DNA of 64,000 nt from JAIBCM01 sp041395165 (GTDB lineage: Bacteria; Verrucomicrobiota; Verrucomicrobiia; JADLBR01; JAIBCM01), in assembly GCA_041395165.1 (NCBI GenBank), contig JAWLBA010000005.1, positions 1-64,000 of the forward strand, read 5' to 3'. Below are positions 9,144-18,993 of the stretch, in pieces. Positions within the stretch are counted from its first letter, which is position 1, and each line of letters opens with the position of its first letter. The position numbers and the translations under genes are program-made. Below the pieces are notes generated by a model. That model was not told the origin of the DNA. It made no database searches and saw only the letters and a program-made list of their open reading frames with translations.

Positions 9144-10055
9144 TTATATACCTACCAAACCATACCTAAGATTACGCTTGCTAATAAAAAATGAGTCGGT
9201 TTTCATGAAGTCGAGAGTTTGGCTGAAAATAAGGCAGCCTGCAGGCATGAGATCGGCTCGATCTTGAGGAAGAAAGGGATGAGATAACAAATCGGGCAGG
9301 GTTAAAGCTAAAAGCGTTTCGGTAAGTTGTTTTAAGAGAATGGTGGAAAAATGGAGCTGAGATTTTTGGGAGGATGATGCATTTAACCAGGGCAAAAGAC
9401 AAGTGATAGCGCCTCCTGTCAAAATGACAGTGTGAGATTGCTGAAGGAAAGAGTGATGCGAAAGTTGAGCTCCTAAAAACGTTTCCAAGTTATTTCGAGA
9501 AGAAGGAGAGATAGGATAATGCGTGAAAAATTTTTCTTTTATTCGCACGCAACCGATATCGAGACTGGCTTGAGTCAATTGCTTATTTTTGGTGGTGTTT
9601 TGGTTTGATATGAATTCGACACTGCCTCCGCCGAGATCCATGACGAGTAAGGGGGAGGCTTGCGGAATGAGGGGATCGCTTAACACCCCTTGAAAAATCA
9701 AAGCTGCTTCTTCGTGACCGCTAAGGATGCGAGTGGGGAGCTGTAGCTTTTTTTCGAGAAGATCGAGCAAAGCTTGAGGGTTTTTGCAGCTTCTCAAAGC
9801 GCTCGTGCCAAATGCACGAATATCTTGAACGTCTAAATTTTTTGCTTTTTTATAAAATTTTTTGATGGCTTGGAAGGTTCGCTGAATGGCTTCAGGAGAA
9901 AGTCGGGATTGATGTGATAGGCCTTCTGCTAGTCGGGTTGTTATGGAAGATTCGAAGTGTGGCTGAATATGACTTTTACGAACTTCGGCCACCAAAAGTT
10001 TTACGCTATTGGAACCGATGTCAATTACGGCACGGCACTGTGGATAGGTTTTCAC
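9144..10055 (-). CDS. Ppx/GppA-family exopolyphosphatase / pppGpp phosphatase
   Basis: A 303-residue Ppx/GppA domain protein of the actin-like ATPase fold. Motifs: VIDIGSNSVKLLVAEV at residues 10-25 (phosphate-1 loop), GTSALR near 90, GHEEAALIFQGV near 118, and DLGGGSVEF near 141 (phosphate-2 loop). It is the short single-domain form without the C-terminal HD domain of E. coli Ppx. It hydrolyses inorganic polyphosphate or the gamma phosphate of pppGpp; which one cannot be decided. Intact frame. It is transcribed away from the following signal-peptide protein; the two start regions are 35 bases apart. Confidence 0.9.
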   Translation of the reverse strand: MKTYPQCRAVIDIGSNSVKLLVAEVRKSHIQPHFESSITTRLAEGLSHQSRLSPEAIQRTFQAIKKFYKKAKNLDVQDIRAFGTSALRSCKNPQALLDLLEKKLQLPTRILSGHEEAALIFQGVLSDPLIPQASPLLVMDLGGGSVEFISNQNTTKNKQLTQASLDIGCVRIKEKFFTHYPISPSSRNNLETFLGAQLSHHSFLQQSHTVILTGGAITCLLPWLNASSSQKSQLHFSTILLKQLTETLLALTLPDLLSHPFLPQDRADLMPAGCLIFSQTLDFMKTDSFFISKRNLRYGLVGI

Positions 10056-10089
10056 AAAACGAGAAACTATCAGGTAAGGGGTTTTTGTT

Positions 10090-10692
10090 GTGAAGAAAAA
10101 AAGAAGTGATAATCTGACGAGAATGAGAATAGCTATTTTCTTTTTTTCTCTGATTTATTGTTTTATATTCCACACATCGCTTTGGGGTGCTCAGGTCATT
10201 CTTCCCATGGGCGTTTTGGATGAAATATCAACCAAACAAGTGCCTTTATTTTCAGTGATCGCATGGAAGGGCAAGGGTGATCCCTTTGCAAAATTGGATG
10301 AGGCTTATTTAAAGTTAGCGCGCTACACGGTCGGCGAAGGATTGGAACCGGTGAAGCCGTTGGTTATAGAATTGCCTGATCTGGATTGGAGTCCCACTAA
10401 AAACGATTCGGAAACGGCGATTTATTTGCCTTTGCCGCAATCTCAAGAATGGCATTCTCCGAAAGATAGAAATTTATATCTGGAAGAGCGCGAAGCGAAT
10501 CGCGTGATATCATTGGCTTTTCGTGGTGCGTATGAATGGGAGGTAGCTAGGCCCCAGTTGGAAAAACTAAAAAATTGGTTGCAACGAACCAAAACCGTTA
10601 TGGCAGGTCGTCCGCGTTTGTTGATTTATCATTATCGCTCTTTTCGTCCTAGCGGTTGGCGCAGTGCAGAATGGCAATTACCGGTTCGCTAA
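10090..10692 (+). CDS. Unrecognised exported protein, GyrI/SOUL-like pattern
   Basis: A 200-residue protein beginning with a GTG at 10090 (an ATG at 10123 is an alternative start). A basic N terminus is followed by a hydrophobic segment (FFFSLIYCFIFHTSLWGA), which reads as a signal peptide. The mature part has a strand-rich half with KLDEAYLKLARYTVGEGLE, then ETAIYLPLP, and ends in SGWRSAEWQLPVR. This alternation and the closing 'LPVR' strand recall the GyrI-like/SOUL effector-binding fold, but I would not name a function. It lies 22 bases upstream of the rlmD-like gene on the same strand. Confidence 0.5.
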   Translation: MKKKRSDNLTRMRIAIFFFSLIYCFIFHTSLWGAQVILPMGVLDEISTKQVPLFSVIAWKGKGDPFAKLDEAYLKLARYTVGEGLEPVKPLVIELPDLDWSPTKNDSETAIYLPLPQSQEWHSPKDRNLYLEEREANRVISLAFRGAYEWEVARPQLEKLKNWLQRTKTVMAGRPRLLIYHYRSFRPSGWRSAEWQLPVR

Positions 10693-10713
10693 TTTTATTT
10701 TCCTTTTTATCAC

Positions 10714-11749
10714 GTGTTTGATCTTATTATTACTGACATAGCCTTTGGCGGCGAAGGCGTTGCTCGACATGAGGGCATCGTGGTGTTTGTGCCATTTGTG
10801 ATGCGGGGAGAAAAAGTGCGCGTCACAATAGAAAAAAAGATGCGTCATTTTTGGCGCGCAAAATTGATTGAAGTACTGGAGCCCAGCCCACATCGCATTA
10901 CGCCGCCTTGTCCTTATTTTTCGCGTTGTGGTGGATGCCAATATCAGCATATGACCTATACCGAACAGTTGCGCGTAAAAGAAGAGCAGGTGCGCCAACT
11001 TTTACAACGCATTGGCAAAATCCATGAAGTTTCACTTTTGCCCACCATCAGCTCGCCGGAAAGTTATGGCTATCGCAATCGTATTGTCGTGCATTCAGAT
11101 GGGCGAGCGATTGGGTTTCGAGGGTGCGATAATGAAACGTTACTTGACATTGAGCGTTGTGAAATTGCTAGCGAGGAAGTGAATCAAAAACTAACTGCGT
11201 TACGTACGACGTCTGTGCCGCCCGGTCATTATTCTTTGCGAGAAAATGCCGTGCCGCAAACCGGTTTTTATCAAACGAATCGTTATCTTTTGGATGCATT
11301 TCGTCAGATCGTGAAACAGGCGATGCCGACTCAAGGAAAATTTTTGTTTGAAGGTTATTGTGGCAACGGTTTTTTTACAGTGGCGGTAGCAAATCATTTT
11401 CAAAAGGTGGTAGCAGTTGAAACGAATTCAGATGCTTTATCTCTAGCGCCTTCCCTTCCTTTATGTTGAATGGCAATGCAACTCGGTGGAAGTAGTTTTG
11501 GTCAACGAAGATCCGGATGTTCTTTTATTTGATCCACCCCGTGAAGGGCTAAACAAAGAGGTTGTCGATTTAATTTTGCAAAAAAAATCCATTCAACATT
11601 TTATTTATATTTCCTGTAATCCAGCCACTTTTGCTCGTGATTTTGCAAAAATTTCCTCTCGTTTTACGCTCCACACGATTCAATTAATCGATCTTTTTCC
11701 TCAAACTGCCCACATCGAATTGGTGGCAGTGTTAAAAAGTTTAAGTTGA
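10714..11749 (+). pseudogene. RlmD/TrmA-family RNA (uracil-5)-methyltransferase, frameshifted
   Basis: A class I RNA m5U methyltransferase in two frames. From the GTG at 10714 it reads FDLIITDIAFGGEGVAR (TRAM domain start), then the iron-sulfur motif CPYFSRCGGCQYQHM (residues 67-81), IGFRG, FEGYCGNGFFTVAVA (SAM motif I) and AVETNSDAL. The frame ends at 11469. The reading resumes from about 11475 with LNGNATRW, then DPDVLLFDPPREGL, the nucleophile motif YISCNPATFARD and the C terminus LFPQTAHIELVAVL. The segment between motif I and DPPR is a little shorter than usual, so more than one base may be missing. Target is probably U1939/U747-type sites of 23S rRNA or tRNA U54. Confidence 0.82.
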
Positions 11750-11803
11750 TTTTAATGATTAAATCACCTAAGCTATAGCAAAGATAAATTGAGGAGGATT
11801 ATT

Positions 11804-12790
11804 ATGAAAAGAATATTTAATGTATTTTTATTGTTTTGTGTTTTTACCTTAACAGCAAATGCGGAATGGCGTGTTTATAAAATGAAAGATAAGCGTTCCG
11901 AAACTTCACGCGATTTTTTGGTGGAAACAAAGGATTACAATCCAGGCACCAACACTTACACAGTTATTGTCCCTGGGCCGAATTATGATACCAATGCTAT
12001 TTTTACCTACCGAGCCTTTGGTCGGGTGGCTAGCAACGGGGGAACGCCAACGATTACCGATCCTTTAGCTTTGACGCCTTATGCTACGAGCAACATGAAT
12101 TCCAAAGGATTGGTTTTAATGAACGTGAACCCTAACGGTTCTTTGTATCCTTCCAACGAAGTGTTTGTGATTCAGAACGGTGTGGTGGTTGATACGAATT
12201 ATTGGTCATGGGCCGAAATTGAATTGCCCGATGTCAAAACCAAACAATATCGCATTGTTTATCATAAGAATGGCACTTTCCTGCAAGATCAAGCCCCTAA
12301 AGGCAGCAAAAAAATTGAAGTGTTTACTGGAGCTGATGTGACGGGTAAATTACCTAAAAATAAATCGTTTGCTAAAGTTTTGAGTAAACGCCGCTTGGGC
12401 GATGTTAAATTTTCTCAAGATCCTGACGCCAATACGCAATTTGATATGAGCGGTGTTATGGTAACTCGTGAGTCTTTAGGACTACAAAATGATTATATTA
12501 CTTCTATTACTGGTGATGGTTTAACACGTTATGTTTATAGTAAAAAACTATCCAATAAAATTGCAGACAAATCAGGTCCGGATGCAGTTACCGCGCTCTT
12601 GGATGAAAAACCAATAAAAGGTGCAACCTTGATTCAAGATCCTGTTATTGCTCCAGTAGTGTTACCGCCGTTCTGGTCAGAATATTGGTATTTCAATACT
12701 TTAACTAATTGGCCAGGTGGCAGCATTGATTTAACTCCTCCCTTTAACAACGGCTACGACAATTTAGGCGGAGACGTTGATATTTTCTAA
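11804..12790 (+). CDS. Unrecognised exported protein
   Basis: A 328-residue protein with a clear Sec signal peptide (MKRIFNVFLLFCVFTLTANA, cleavage probably after ANA). The ATG at 11804 is chosen over an in-frame TTG at 11789 because a strong GAGGAGG ribosome-binding site lies at 11791-11797. The mature protein is rich in Asn, Thr, Tyr and Asp, looks beta-rich, and ends in a Pro/Trp/Gly-rich tail (PPFWSEYWYF, then NNGYDNLGGDVDIF). No cysteine pairs, repeats or anchor are evident. I do not recognise a family. It stands alone: its own ribosome-binding site, and a strong terminator right after it. Confidence 0.6.
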   Translation: MKRIFNVFLLFCVFTLTANAEWRVYKMKDKRSETSRDFLVETKDYNPGTNTYTVIVPGPNYDTNAIFTYRAFGRVASNGGTPTITDPLALTPYATSNMNSKGLVLMNVNPNGSLYPSNEVFVIQNGVVVDTNYWSWAEIELPDVKTKQYRIVYHKNGTFLQDQAPKGSKKIEVFTGADVTGKLPKNKSFAKVLSKRRLGDVKFSQDPDANTQFDMSGVMVTRESLGLQNDYITSITGDGLTRYVYSKKLSNKIADKSGPDAVTALLDEKPIKGATLIQDPVIAPVVLPPFWSEYWYFNTLTNWPGGSIDLTPPFNNGYDNLGGDVDIF

Positions 12791-12811
12791 TTTGTCATAG
12801 CTCTTTCAGTT

Positions 12812-12857
12812 TTAAGCCGACCCTGTCTCATATCGACTCGGTCGGCTTAATTTTTTT
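12812..12857 (+). terminator. Rho-independent terminator
   Basis: A perfect 11-bp stem (TTAAGCCGACC paired with GGTCGGCTTAA) with a 17-base loop, followed by seven T. It lies 22 bases after the stop of the exported protein and before uvrA. The arms end in TTAA/T-run on one side and A-poor sequence on the other, so it acts on the plus strand. Confidence 0.88.
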
Positions 12858-12916
12858 GTGTTTCCATAAAATCCTGTTAAAAATAAAAGTTTTTATTTAC
12901 TAGCAATTTTTAAATC

Positions 12917-15817
12917 ATGGAACCTGCATCAATTATTATTCGTGGCGCAAGACAGCATAATCTTAAAAATTTATCTCTTACCATTCCACGCAATCAATTG
13001 GTGGTAATTACAGGATTGAGCGGCTCCGGCAAATCTTCATTGGCGTTTGACACATTATTTGCCGAAGGTCAAAGGCGCTACATGGAAAGTTTATCGGCTT
13101 ATGCGCGTCAATTTTTGGATCAAATGCAAAAGCCGGATGTGGATCATATCGAGGGGTTATCGCCGGCTATTGCCATTGAACAGAGAACGGCTGCCACTAA
13201 TCCGCGTTCCACGATTGCCACGACAACAGAAATTTTTGATTTTTTACGATTGCTTTATTCCAGTATTGGCAAGCCGCATCATCCGGTTTCGGGACATTTA
13301 TTGAAACGTTACACTCGCCAGGAAATTGTAGATGAAGTGCTTCGTCTCGAAGGAAAAGTGATGGTGTTGGCGCCACTCATTAGCAAGCAAAAGGGCGAGT
13401 TTCGTGATGTGTTAGAAAAATTGCGTAAAGAAGGTTTTATTCGTGCACGAATTGACGGAGAGATTCAAGAAATTGAAAAGCTAAATAAGCTGGAAAAAAA
13501 TCAATTGCACACCATTGAAGCCGTAGTCGATCGGCTCGTTGTTTCCGAAGCCATTCGTAATCGATTGTCCGATTCCATCGAAACAGCCTTGGAAAAAGGT
13601 TGCGGTTTAATTACTGTGCTTTGGCAAACGAAAAATTCCGAGAGTTGGCAGGAAAAAACTTATAGCATTAACTATTTTGATCCTCTTACAGGTGAAGCAT
13701 TTGAAAAGTTAACCCCACGCCATTTTTCCTTTAACAGTCCTTTAGGTGCTTGTCCTCGATGTCATGGATTGGGCACACTGCCCGTTTTGGATGAAAAACT
13801 GGTGATCCGAGATCCAACTTTATCTTTGGAAAAAGGTGTCATCGCGCCTTGGCGTCATGGGCATCGTCGTCTCATTATTTATTACAAAGCTTTGTTGCGC
13901 GCTGTGGCGCGTCATTATAACGCTCCCCTTGATAAACCGTGGCAGGATTTGGATAGCGATTTTCAGCGCATTATTTTTTATGGAAGCGGTGAAGAAAAAA
14001 TTGCGTTTACTCACGGGAAGGCGGGAAAAGTAGTTAAGGTAGAAAAAGTTTTTGAAGGAGTGATTCCTCAGCTCAAGCGGTTGCATGAAGAAACCGAAAG
14101 TCAATTTACCCGTAGCAAAATTGAGCGTTATATGAGTCGTCAACCTTGCCTCGCTTGTAAAGGAGCGCGTTTTAAACCTGAGATTTTAGCGGTCACTTTG
14201 GGAGGGCCATATTGTTCTGAAACGAAAAATCAAAAATCAGCGAAAGTTGTTGGGAAAAATATTCATGATATTTGTGAACTAACGATTCATGAAGCGAAGC
14301 AATTTTTGGCTCAACTGCAAACTCAGCTAAGTGATACAGAACAAAAAATGTCCCACGAAATTTTTCGTGAAATTTTGCAAAGGCTTCAATTTTTAGAAGA
14401 TGTGGGTTTGAGCTATCTCACCTTAAATCGTGAAAGCGGGACTTTATCCGGTGGCGAAGCGCAGCGCATTCGTTTGGCCACGCAAGTCGGTTCAGGACTC
14501 ACTTCTGTGCTTTATATTTTGGATGAGCCGAGCATTGGTTTGCATCAAAGTGATAATGAACGATTGTTAACGACATTAAAAAAACTTCGCGATCTCGGAA
14601 ATTCCGTGATTGTGGTGGAACATGATGAAGATACGATTTTGGCAGCAGATCATGTGATGGATTTGGGGCCTGCTGCGGGTGCGCGGGGGGGCTATTTAGT
14701 GGCGCAAGGCACGCCTCAGGATATTTTTAATCATCCTACTTCTTCGACTGGTCATTTTTTACGTGGCGAACGAGCTGTACCGATCCCGCGTCGGCGCGAG
14801 TTGGGACATGGGACTTTTCTTACGCTTCAAGGCGCGCGTGCGAATAATCTCAAAAATCTTACTGTTCGTTTTCCTTTGGGAACTTTGACGTGTGTGACAG
14901 GAGTGAGCGGGTCAGGCAAGAGTTCGTTGGTGAATGATATTCTTTCGCGCGCCTTATTTCGTCATTTTTACGGAAGTAACGAAATTCCCGGGGAATATGA
15001 TCAGCTAGTGGGTCTTGAAGAAATTGATAAAGTGATTGAGATCAATCAATCTTCTTTAGGTCGCCATTCGCGCAGTAATCCTGTGACTTACATTGGCGTT
15101 TTTAATGAGATTCGAAATTTGTTTGCTGGTTTGCCCTTATCGCGAGTGCGCGGTTATAGCAGTGGACGATTCAGTTTTAATGTGAAGGGAGGGCGTTGTG
15201 AACATTGTCAGGGCGATGGAACGATTCAAATTCCCATGCATTTTTTACCGGATGTGTATGTGATGTGTGAAATCTGTCTGGGCAAACGCTTCAATCGCGA
15301 GACTTTGGAAGTTACTTATCGTGGTAAGACGATTAGTGACGTGCTAGAGATGAGCGTGGATGAAGCATGTGATTTTTTCCGCAATATCCCAAAAATTAAA
15401 GACAAATTAGAGTGCCTTTCTCAGGTGGGCGTGGGTTATTTAAAATTGGGTCAATCGGCTGACACCTTATCGGGAGGCGAAGCGCAACGGGTTAAATTAT
15501 CAGCAGAGTTGGCCAAAAAACAGACGGGGCGAACGATTTATTTGTTGGATGAGCCGACTACGGGTTTGCACTTTGCAGACGTAGAACTTTTAATTAAAGT
15601 ATTGTTAAGACTTCGCGATTCAGGAAATACTTTGATTGTGATTGAACATAACTTAGACGTCATTAAATGCGCCGATCATGTGATTGATTTAGGCCCCGGG
15701 GGTGGTGTGCAAGGAGGACATATAGTGGCGCAGGGAACACCAGAAAAAATCGCAGGCAATGCGCGTAGTTTAACAGGAAAATATTTGGCTAAAGTTTTAA
15801 AAAAGGTTTCGATATGA
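12917..15817 (+). CDS. uvrA: Excinuclease ABC subunit A
   Basis: A 966-residue UvrA, the damage-sensing ATPase of nucleotide excision repair. Two ABC halves are visible: Walker A GLSGSGKSS at residues 33-41 and GVSGSGKSS at about 662-670, signatures LSGGEAQRIRLA and LSGGEAQRVKLSAEL, and Walker B LYILDEPSIGLH and IYLLDEPTTGLH. The second zinc module is CEHCQGDG with CEICLGKRF; first-half Cys pairs are CPRCHGLG and CLACKGARF. Length is slightly above the usual 940. The stop codon overlaps the ATG of the following TPR gene by 4 bases, so the two are translationally coupled. Confidence 0.97.
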   Translation: MEPASIIIRGARQHNLKNLSLTIPRNQLVVITGLSGSGKSSLAFDTLFAEGQRRYMESLSAYARQFLDQMQKPDVDHIEGLSPAIAIEQRTAATNPRSTIATTTEIFDFLRLLYSSIGKPHHPVSGHLLKRYTRQEIVDEVLRLEGKVMVLAPLISKQKGEFRDVLEKLRKEGFIRARIDGEIQEIEKLNKLEKNQLHTIEAVVDRLVVSEAIRNRLSDSIETALEKGCGLITVLWQTKNSESWQEKTYSINYFDPLTGEAFEKLTPRHFSFNSPLGACPRCHGLGTLPVLDEKLVIRDPTLSLEKGVIAPWRHGHRRLIIYYKALLRAVARHYNAPLDKPWQDLDSDFQRIIFYGSGEEKIAFTHGKAGKVVKVEKVFEGVIPQLKRLHEETESQFTRSKIERYMSRQPCLACKGARFKPEILAVTLGGPYCSETKNQKSAKVVGKNIHDICELTIHEAKQFLAQLQTQLSDTEQKMSHEIFREILQRLQFLEDVGLSYLTLNRESGTLSGGEAQRIRLATQVGSGLTSVLYILDEPSIGLHQSDNERLLTTLKKLRDLGNSVIVVEHDEDTILAADHVMDLGPAAGARGGYLVAQGTPQDIFNHPTSSTGHFLRGERAVPIPRRRELGHGTFLTLQGARANNLKNLTVRFPLGTLTCVTGVSGSGKSSLVNDILSRALFRHFYGSNEIPGEYDQLVGLEEIDKVIEINQSSLGRHSRSNPVTYIGVFNEIRNLFAGLPLSRVRGYSSGRFSFNVKGGRCEHCQGDGTIQIPMHFLPDVYVMCEICLGKRFNRETLEVTYRGKTISDVLEMSVDEACDFFRNIPKIKDKLECLSQVGVGYLKLGQSADTLSGGEAQRVKLSAELAKKQTGRTIYLLDEPTTGLHFADVELLIKVLLRLRDSGNTLIVIEHNLDVIKCADHVIDLGPGGGVQGGHIVAQGTPEKIAGNARSLTGKYLAKVLKKVSI

Positions 15818-18348
15818 AATCATCGCGTTTTCTTTCCTTTTTTTTGTTGAGTGGTTTTCTGTTTTTATCTCCTCTTGCTTTGCGAGGGCAAAGCGATGAG
15901 GAGAAGAGCGAGGTTCAAGTTATTCAGAAAATCATGGATGATGGATTGTTTTTTTATGCGGAAGTGAAATTAAAAAAATTTTTGGCAAATTATCCCGAAA
16001 GCGAATTTCAGAAACAAGCGCGTTTGTGGTTAGGACAAAGCCAGTATTCACTTGGGCAATTCGAACAAGCGATTGCAACTTTGAAGCCCAATGTGGAAAG
16101 TAAAAATCAACCTTGGCGCGAAACCTCCCTATTTTATACCGCAAGCGCTTACGCTGATAATCAACAATGGGATAAAGCGGAAAATTTTTATCGAATGTTG
16201 CTTGCAGAAAATTCCCAAGCCCGTGATGAAACTATTTTGGGTTTAGCTTGGGTGTTATTAAATCAAAATAAAGTAACGGAAGGTCAGGAACTTTTGAAAG
16301 CGGTAGTTGAGGACAAAAAAAATCAGCCCTTGGCGCAACTGGCGAAGATTGTTTTAGCAAAAGACAGGATTCGTCGTGGCGACTATGAAGAAGCAAAATT
16401 TTTTTTAACTGAGTTAAAAGAGGAAAAATTAAGCTCTAAAGTAAAATATGAAGTGGAGCTTTGGTTGGGAAAAATTGCGTTTACCAATAAAAATTTTTCT
16501 CAAGCACGACATTATTTTGAAACTATTGCTTTGGATCCTCAAGCCTTTCCTAAATCCGTGGTGGCACAAGCTATTTTGGGTTTGGGAGAAAGCTTGCTTT
16601 CTCTTGGTGAAGCTGATGAGGCACTATCCCTTTTTGAAAAAAATATTGTTTCGGCCAATCAGGAGGGGAATGTGTTGGTGGCTACGAAATATTACATTCA
16701 AGCCGCCAAGCAGTTGGGAAATCGTGGAGCTAGTGCATTATCACATTTACAGGATTTGATTTCCAAAAATTTGGATAAACCTTTTGCAGCGGCTTGCTTG
16801 TATGCAATTGGTGAAGCTCAAATCCAGGAACAACAAAAAGAGGCAGCGAAGATAACTTGGAATCAGATTGTAGATCATTTTCCAGAAACTTCTTGGCATA
16901 GCTTGGCGTTGTGTCGGTTGGGAGAAATGGAATGGAATGGGACTAATGTAGAAAATGCGGTCACTTTGTTTCAGCGTGCCATGGAAACAAAGACAGATTC
17001 AGCTTTGGTGAGTGAAGCACAGTTTCGGTTGGGTGAAGTTTATTTTTCTAACCAGAAGTATGCGGAAGCTTACACGAATTTTTTGGCGGTTTTAGAGAAT
17101 GCTGGAGCGGGACCTCTTAAAGAAAAAGCGGTTTTTAACGCTTTATTGGCTTTGTCTAAGCAAAATCGAATTACAGAGTTTAATCAATTAAAATCGCGTT
17201 TTGCTTCATTATTTCCTGAGAGTTTACTTCAAGAGCAAACCATTCAAGAACAAGCGCAGCTTTATGCGCGGTCGGGGCAGGGAGAACGCGCTCGAGAACG
17301 ATGGCAATTGCTATTGGATAATTATCCGGAATCGGAATCGCGCGCTCGAGTGATGTTGGCTATAGGACAATCGTTTTATGATGAGGCCAAATATCAAGAA
17401 GCAGTGGATGAGTTGACGCTGGTGACTCGAAAATTTTCGGAGGGTGACATTTTTGTTTCCGCAGAATTTTTAAAGCTTTGTGCGCTTTATCAGATCGATC
17501 GAAAAAATGCCGATCAAATATTAAATCAACTTCAAGCTTTGCTTGCGCAATTTCCTCAAGCTTCAGTTTCGGGATCGATTCAATTTAAAATGGGACAAAT
17601 TTATTTTGATAAGGAGGATTTTCCTAACGCACAAATTCAGTTTGAGACTATGGCGAAAAACTATGCTAAACACGACTCGGCTGATGAGGCACTTTATTTT
17701 GCGGGAGTGTCGGCATTGCGACGAGCTAACTGGGTGGCTGCAGTCGATTTGTTTGAGGAGTTGACGCGTCGTTATCCGAATTCAGCAAGAGTTTTAGATG
17801 CTCGTTTGGGACAAGGCGATGCCTTGACTTCACAGGCAAAATTTTCTTCTGCGATGTCTATTTATGATGCAATTATTCAGCAATTTTCTGATCAACCGCA
17901 AGTGGCTTTGGCTTATTTGGGGCGTGGTCTTTGCTTGTTTCGGTTGGCTGCGGATGCGGAAAATGAGAAGCGTTATACTGAGGCTTTGGCCGCATTCAAT
18001 GAAAGTTTGAATCAGAAAAAAACAAAAGTGGAATGGAGAAATGAGGCGGGCTGGCGAAAAGGTAAAACTTTGGAAAAGTTAGGAAGAACTCAAGAGGCGT
18101 TAGAAGCTTATTTAGATGTGGTGTATGGGCGATGGACAGCAATAGCTCAAACGAATCAAGCTTCCCCCCCAGAATATTATTGGTTTGGTAAAGCAGTGAT
18201 TGAGGCGGGAACTTTGCTGGAACAAAAACAGGATTGGAAGGGGGCGATTGCGCTTTATCGTGTCGCTGAAAAACAAGGTGGTCCAGAAGTTGGAGCGTGG
18301 CGCGATCGACGTCTTAAATTGCAGCGCGATTATTTTATTTATGATTGA
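15814..18348 (+). CDS. Large exported TPR-repeat protein
   Basis: An 844-residue protein with a signal peptide (hydrophobic stretch FFLLSGFLFLSPLALRG, residues 9-25) followed by tetratricopeptide repeats along the whole length (for example ARLWLGQSQYSLGQFEQAIA, AQFRLGEVYFSNQKYAEAY, ALYFAGVSALRRANWVAAVD, ARLGQGDALTSQAKFSSAMS). The spacing and the 'FP/YPES' turns resemble the outer-membrane-lipoprotein BamD / YbgF group, but no lipobox is present, so a soluble periplasmic scaffold is likely. It begins inside the uvrA stop (ATGA). That coupling is likely positional and not functional. It converges with the PAP2 gene, overlapping by 10 bases. Confidence 0.8.
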   Translation: MKSSRFLSFFLLSGFLFLSPLALRGQSDEEKSEVQVIQKIMDDGLFFYAEVKLKKFLANYPESEFQKQARLWLGQSQYSLGQFEQAIATLKPNVESKNQPWRETSLFYTASAYADNQQWDKAENFYRMLLAENSQARDETILGLAWVLLNQNKVTEGQELLKAVVEDKKNQPLAQLAKIVLAKDRIRRGDYEEAKFFLTELKEEKLSSKVKYEVELWLGKIAFTNKNFSQARHYFETIALDPQAFPKSVVAQAILGLGESLLSLGEADEALSLFEKNIVSANQEGNVLVATKYYIQAAKQLGNRGASALSHLQDLISKNLDKPFAAACLYAIGEAQIQEQQKEAAKITWNQIVDHFPETSWHSLALCRLGEMEWNGTNVENAVTLFQRAMETKTDSALVSEAQFRLGEVYFSNQKYAEAYTNFLAVLENAGAGPLKEKAVFNALLALSKQNRITEFNQLKSRFASLFPESLLQEQTIQEQAQLYARSGQGERARERWQLLLDNYPESESRARVMLAIGQSFYDEAKYQEAVDELTLVTRKFSEGDIFVSAEFLKLCALYQIDRKNADQILNQLQALLAQFPQASVSGSIQFKMGQIYFDKEDFPNAQIQFETMAKNYAKHDSADEALYFAGVSALRRANWVAAVDLFEELTRRYPNSARVLDARLGQGDALTSQAKFSSAMSIYDAIIQQFSDQPQVALAYLGRGLCLFRLAADAENEKRYTEALAAFNESLNQKKTKVEWRNEAGWRKGKTLEKLGRTQEALEAYLDVVYGRWTAIAQTNQASPPEYYWFGKAVIEAGTLLEQKQDWKGAIALYRVAEKQGGPEVGAWRDRRLKLQRDYFIYD

Positions 18349-18974
18349 GTGGGTAGGGTTTGAGAATTGTGTTTAGCTTGGAGTGATTGAATTCGTTGTT
18401 GTGCGTAGAAACCTAATCCATAAATAATGGCTGACTCAATGAGGGCAATCCATACGGAAAAAAGAATATCACTAGGATAATGAGCGCCGGTGTAAATGCG
18501 GGCGTAACCCATTAGGAGGAGCCATATGACTAGTGGAATACGGAGTGCTGGAAAAAGTAAAAAAGCAATAGCACAGACAGAAACGTTGTTGGTCATGTGT
18601 GAAGAAGGGGTGGATCGCCCACTATGTTTAGGTTTGATATGGGTTGTGATTCGGATGCGCGGAGCAAGATTTTTTAATTCAACGCGTCGTGTTCCGATTA
18701 AAGCCTCGTGCGGTCTTGGTCGGTGAATCCAATGTCGCAAAGTTGGACTTACGATGCCATCGTTAATGATTAGAGTTATTACTGTTAAGATGAGAAAAAA
18801 ACGCACGCGTTTTGTTCCACCAATTAATAAGACGATTCCCAAGCCTAGCAAAAGGGGCATGAACAATTTTTGATCGCAAATAATTGCTGTGAAGTAATCC
18901 AGAAAATTGTGCGTCCAATGTTGATTCAATGTTGTGAACGCCATACGATCCCAGTTTAACCATTGCTCCCACAT
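18339..18974 (-). CDS. PAP2-family membrane phosphatase
   Basis: A 211-residue membrane protein from the ATG at 18974 (MWEQWLNWDRMAF); the frame is open further upstream but that part is not family-like and overlaps the divergent gene. It has about five to six membrane segments and the three phosphatase motifs: a basic motif around RHWIHRPRP (80-88), PSSHMTN at 123-129 (PSGH-type motif) and ARIYTGAHYPSD at 158-169 with the catalytic His165. Family members dephosphorylate undecaprenyl pyrophosphate, phosphatidate or lipid-A phosphates; the substrate is open. The lipid-A-type 'GxRR' context between motifs is not diagnostic. Confidence 0.85.
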   Translation of the reverse strand: MWEQWLNWDRMAFTTLNQHWTHNFLDYFTAIICDQKLFMPLLLGLGIVLLIGGTKRVRFFLILTVITLIINDGIVSPTLRHWIHRPRPHEALIGTRRVELKNLAPRIRITTHIKPKHSGRSTPSSHMTNNVSVCAIAFLLFPALRIPLVIWLLLMGYARIYTGAHYPSDILFSVWIALIESAIIYGLGFYAQQRIQSLQAKHNSQTLPTQS

Positions 18975-18993
18975 GGGTGGCAGCCTACCTTTA

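Noticed and set aside
9131..9150. TATAAG/CTTATA hairpin at the end of the ppx gene
   Set aside because: Short AT stem within the stop region, no T run in the gene's direction.
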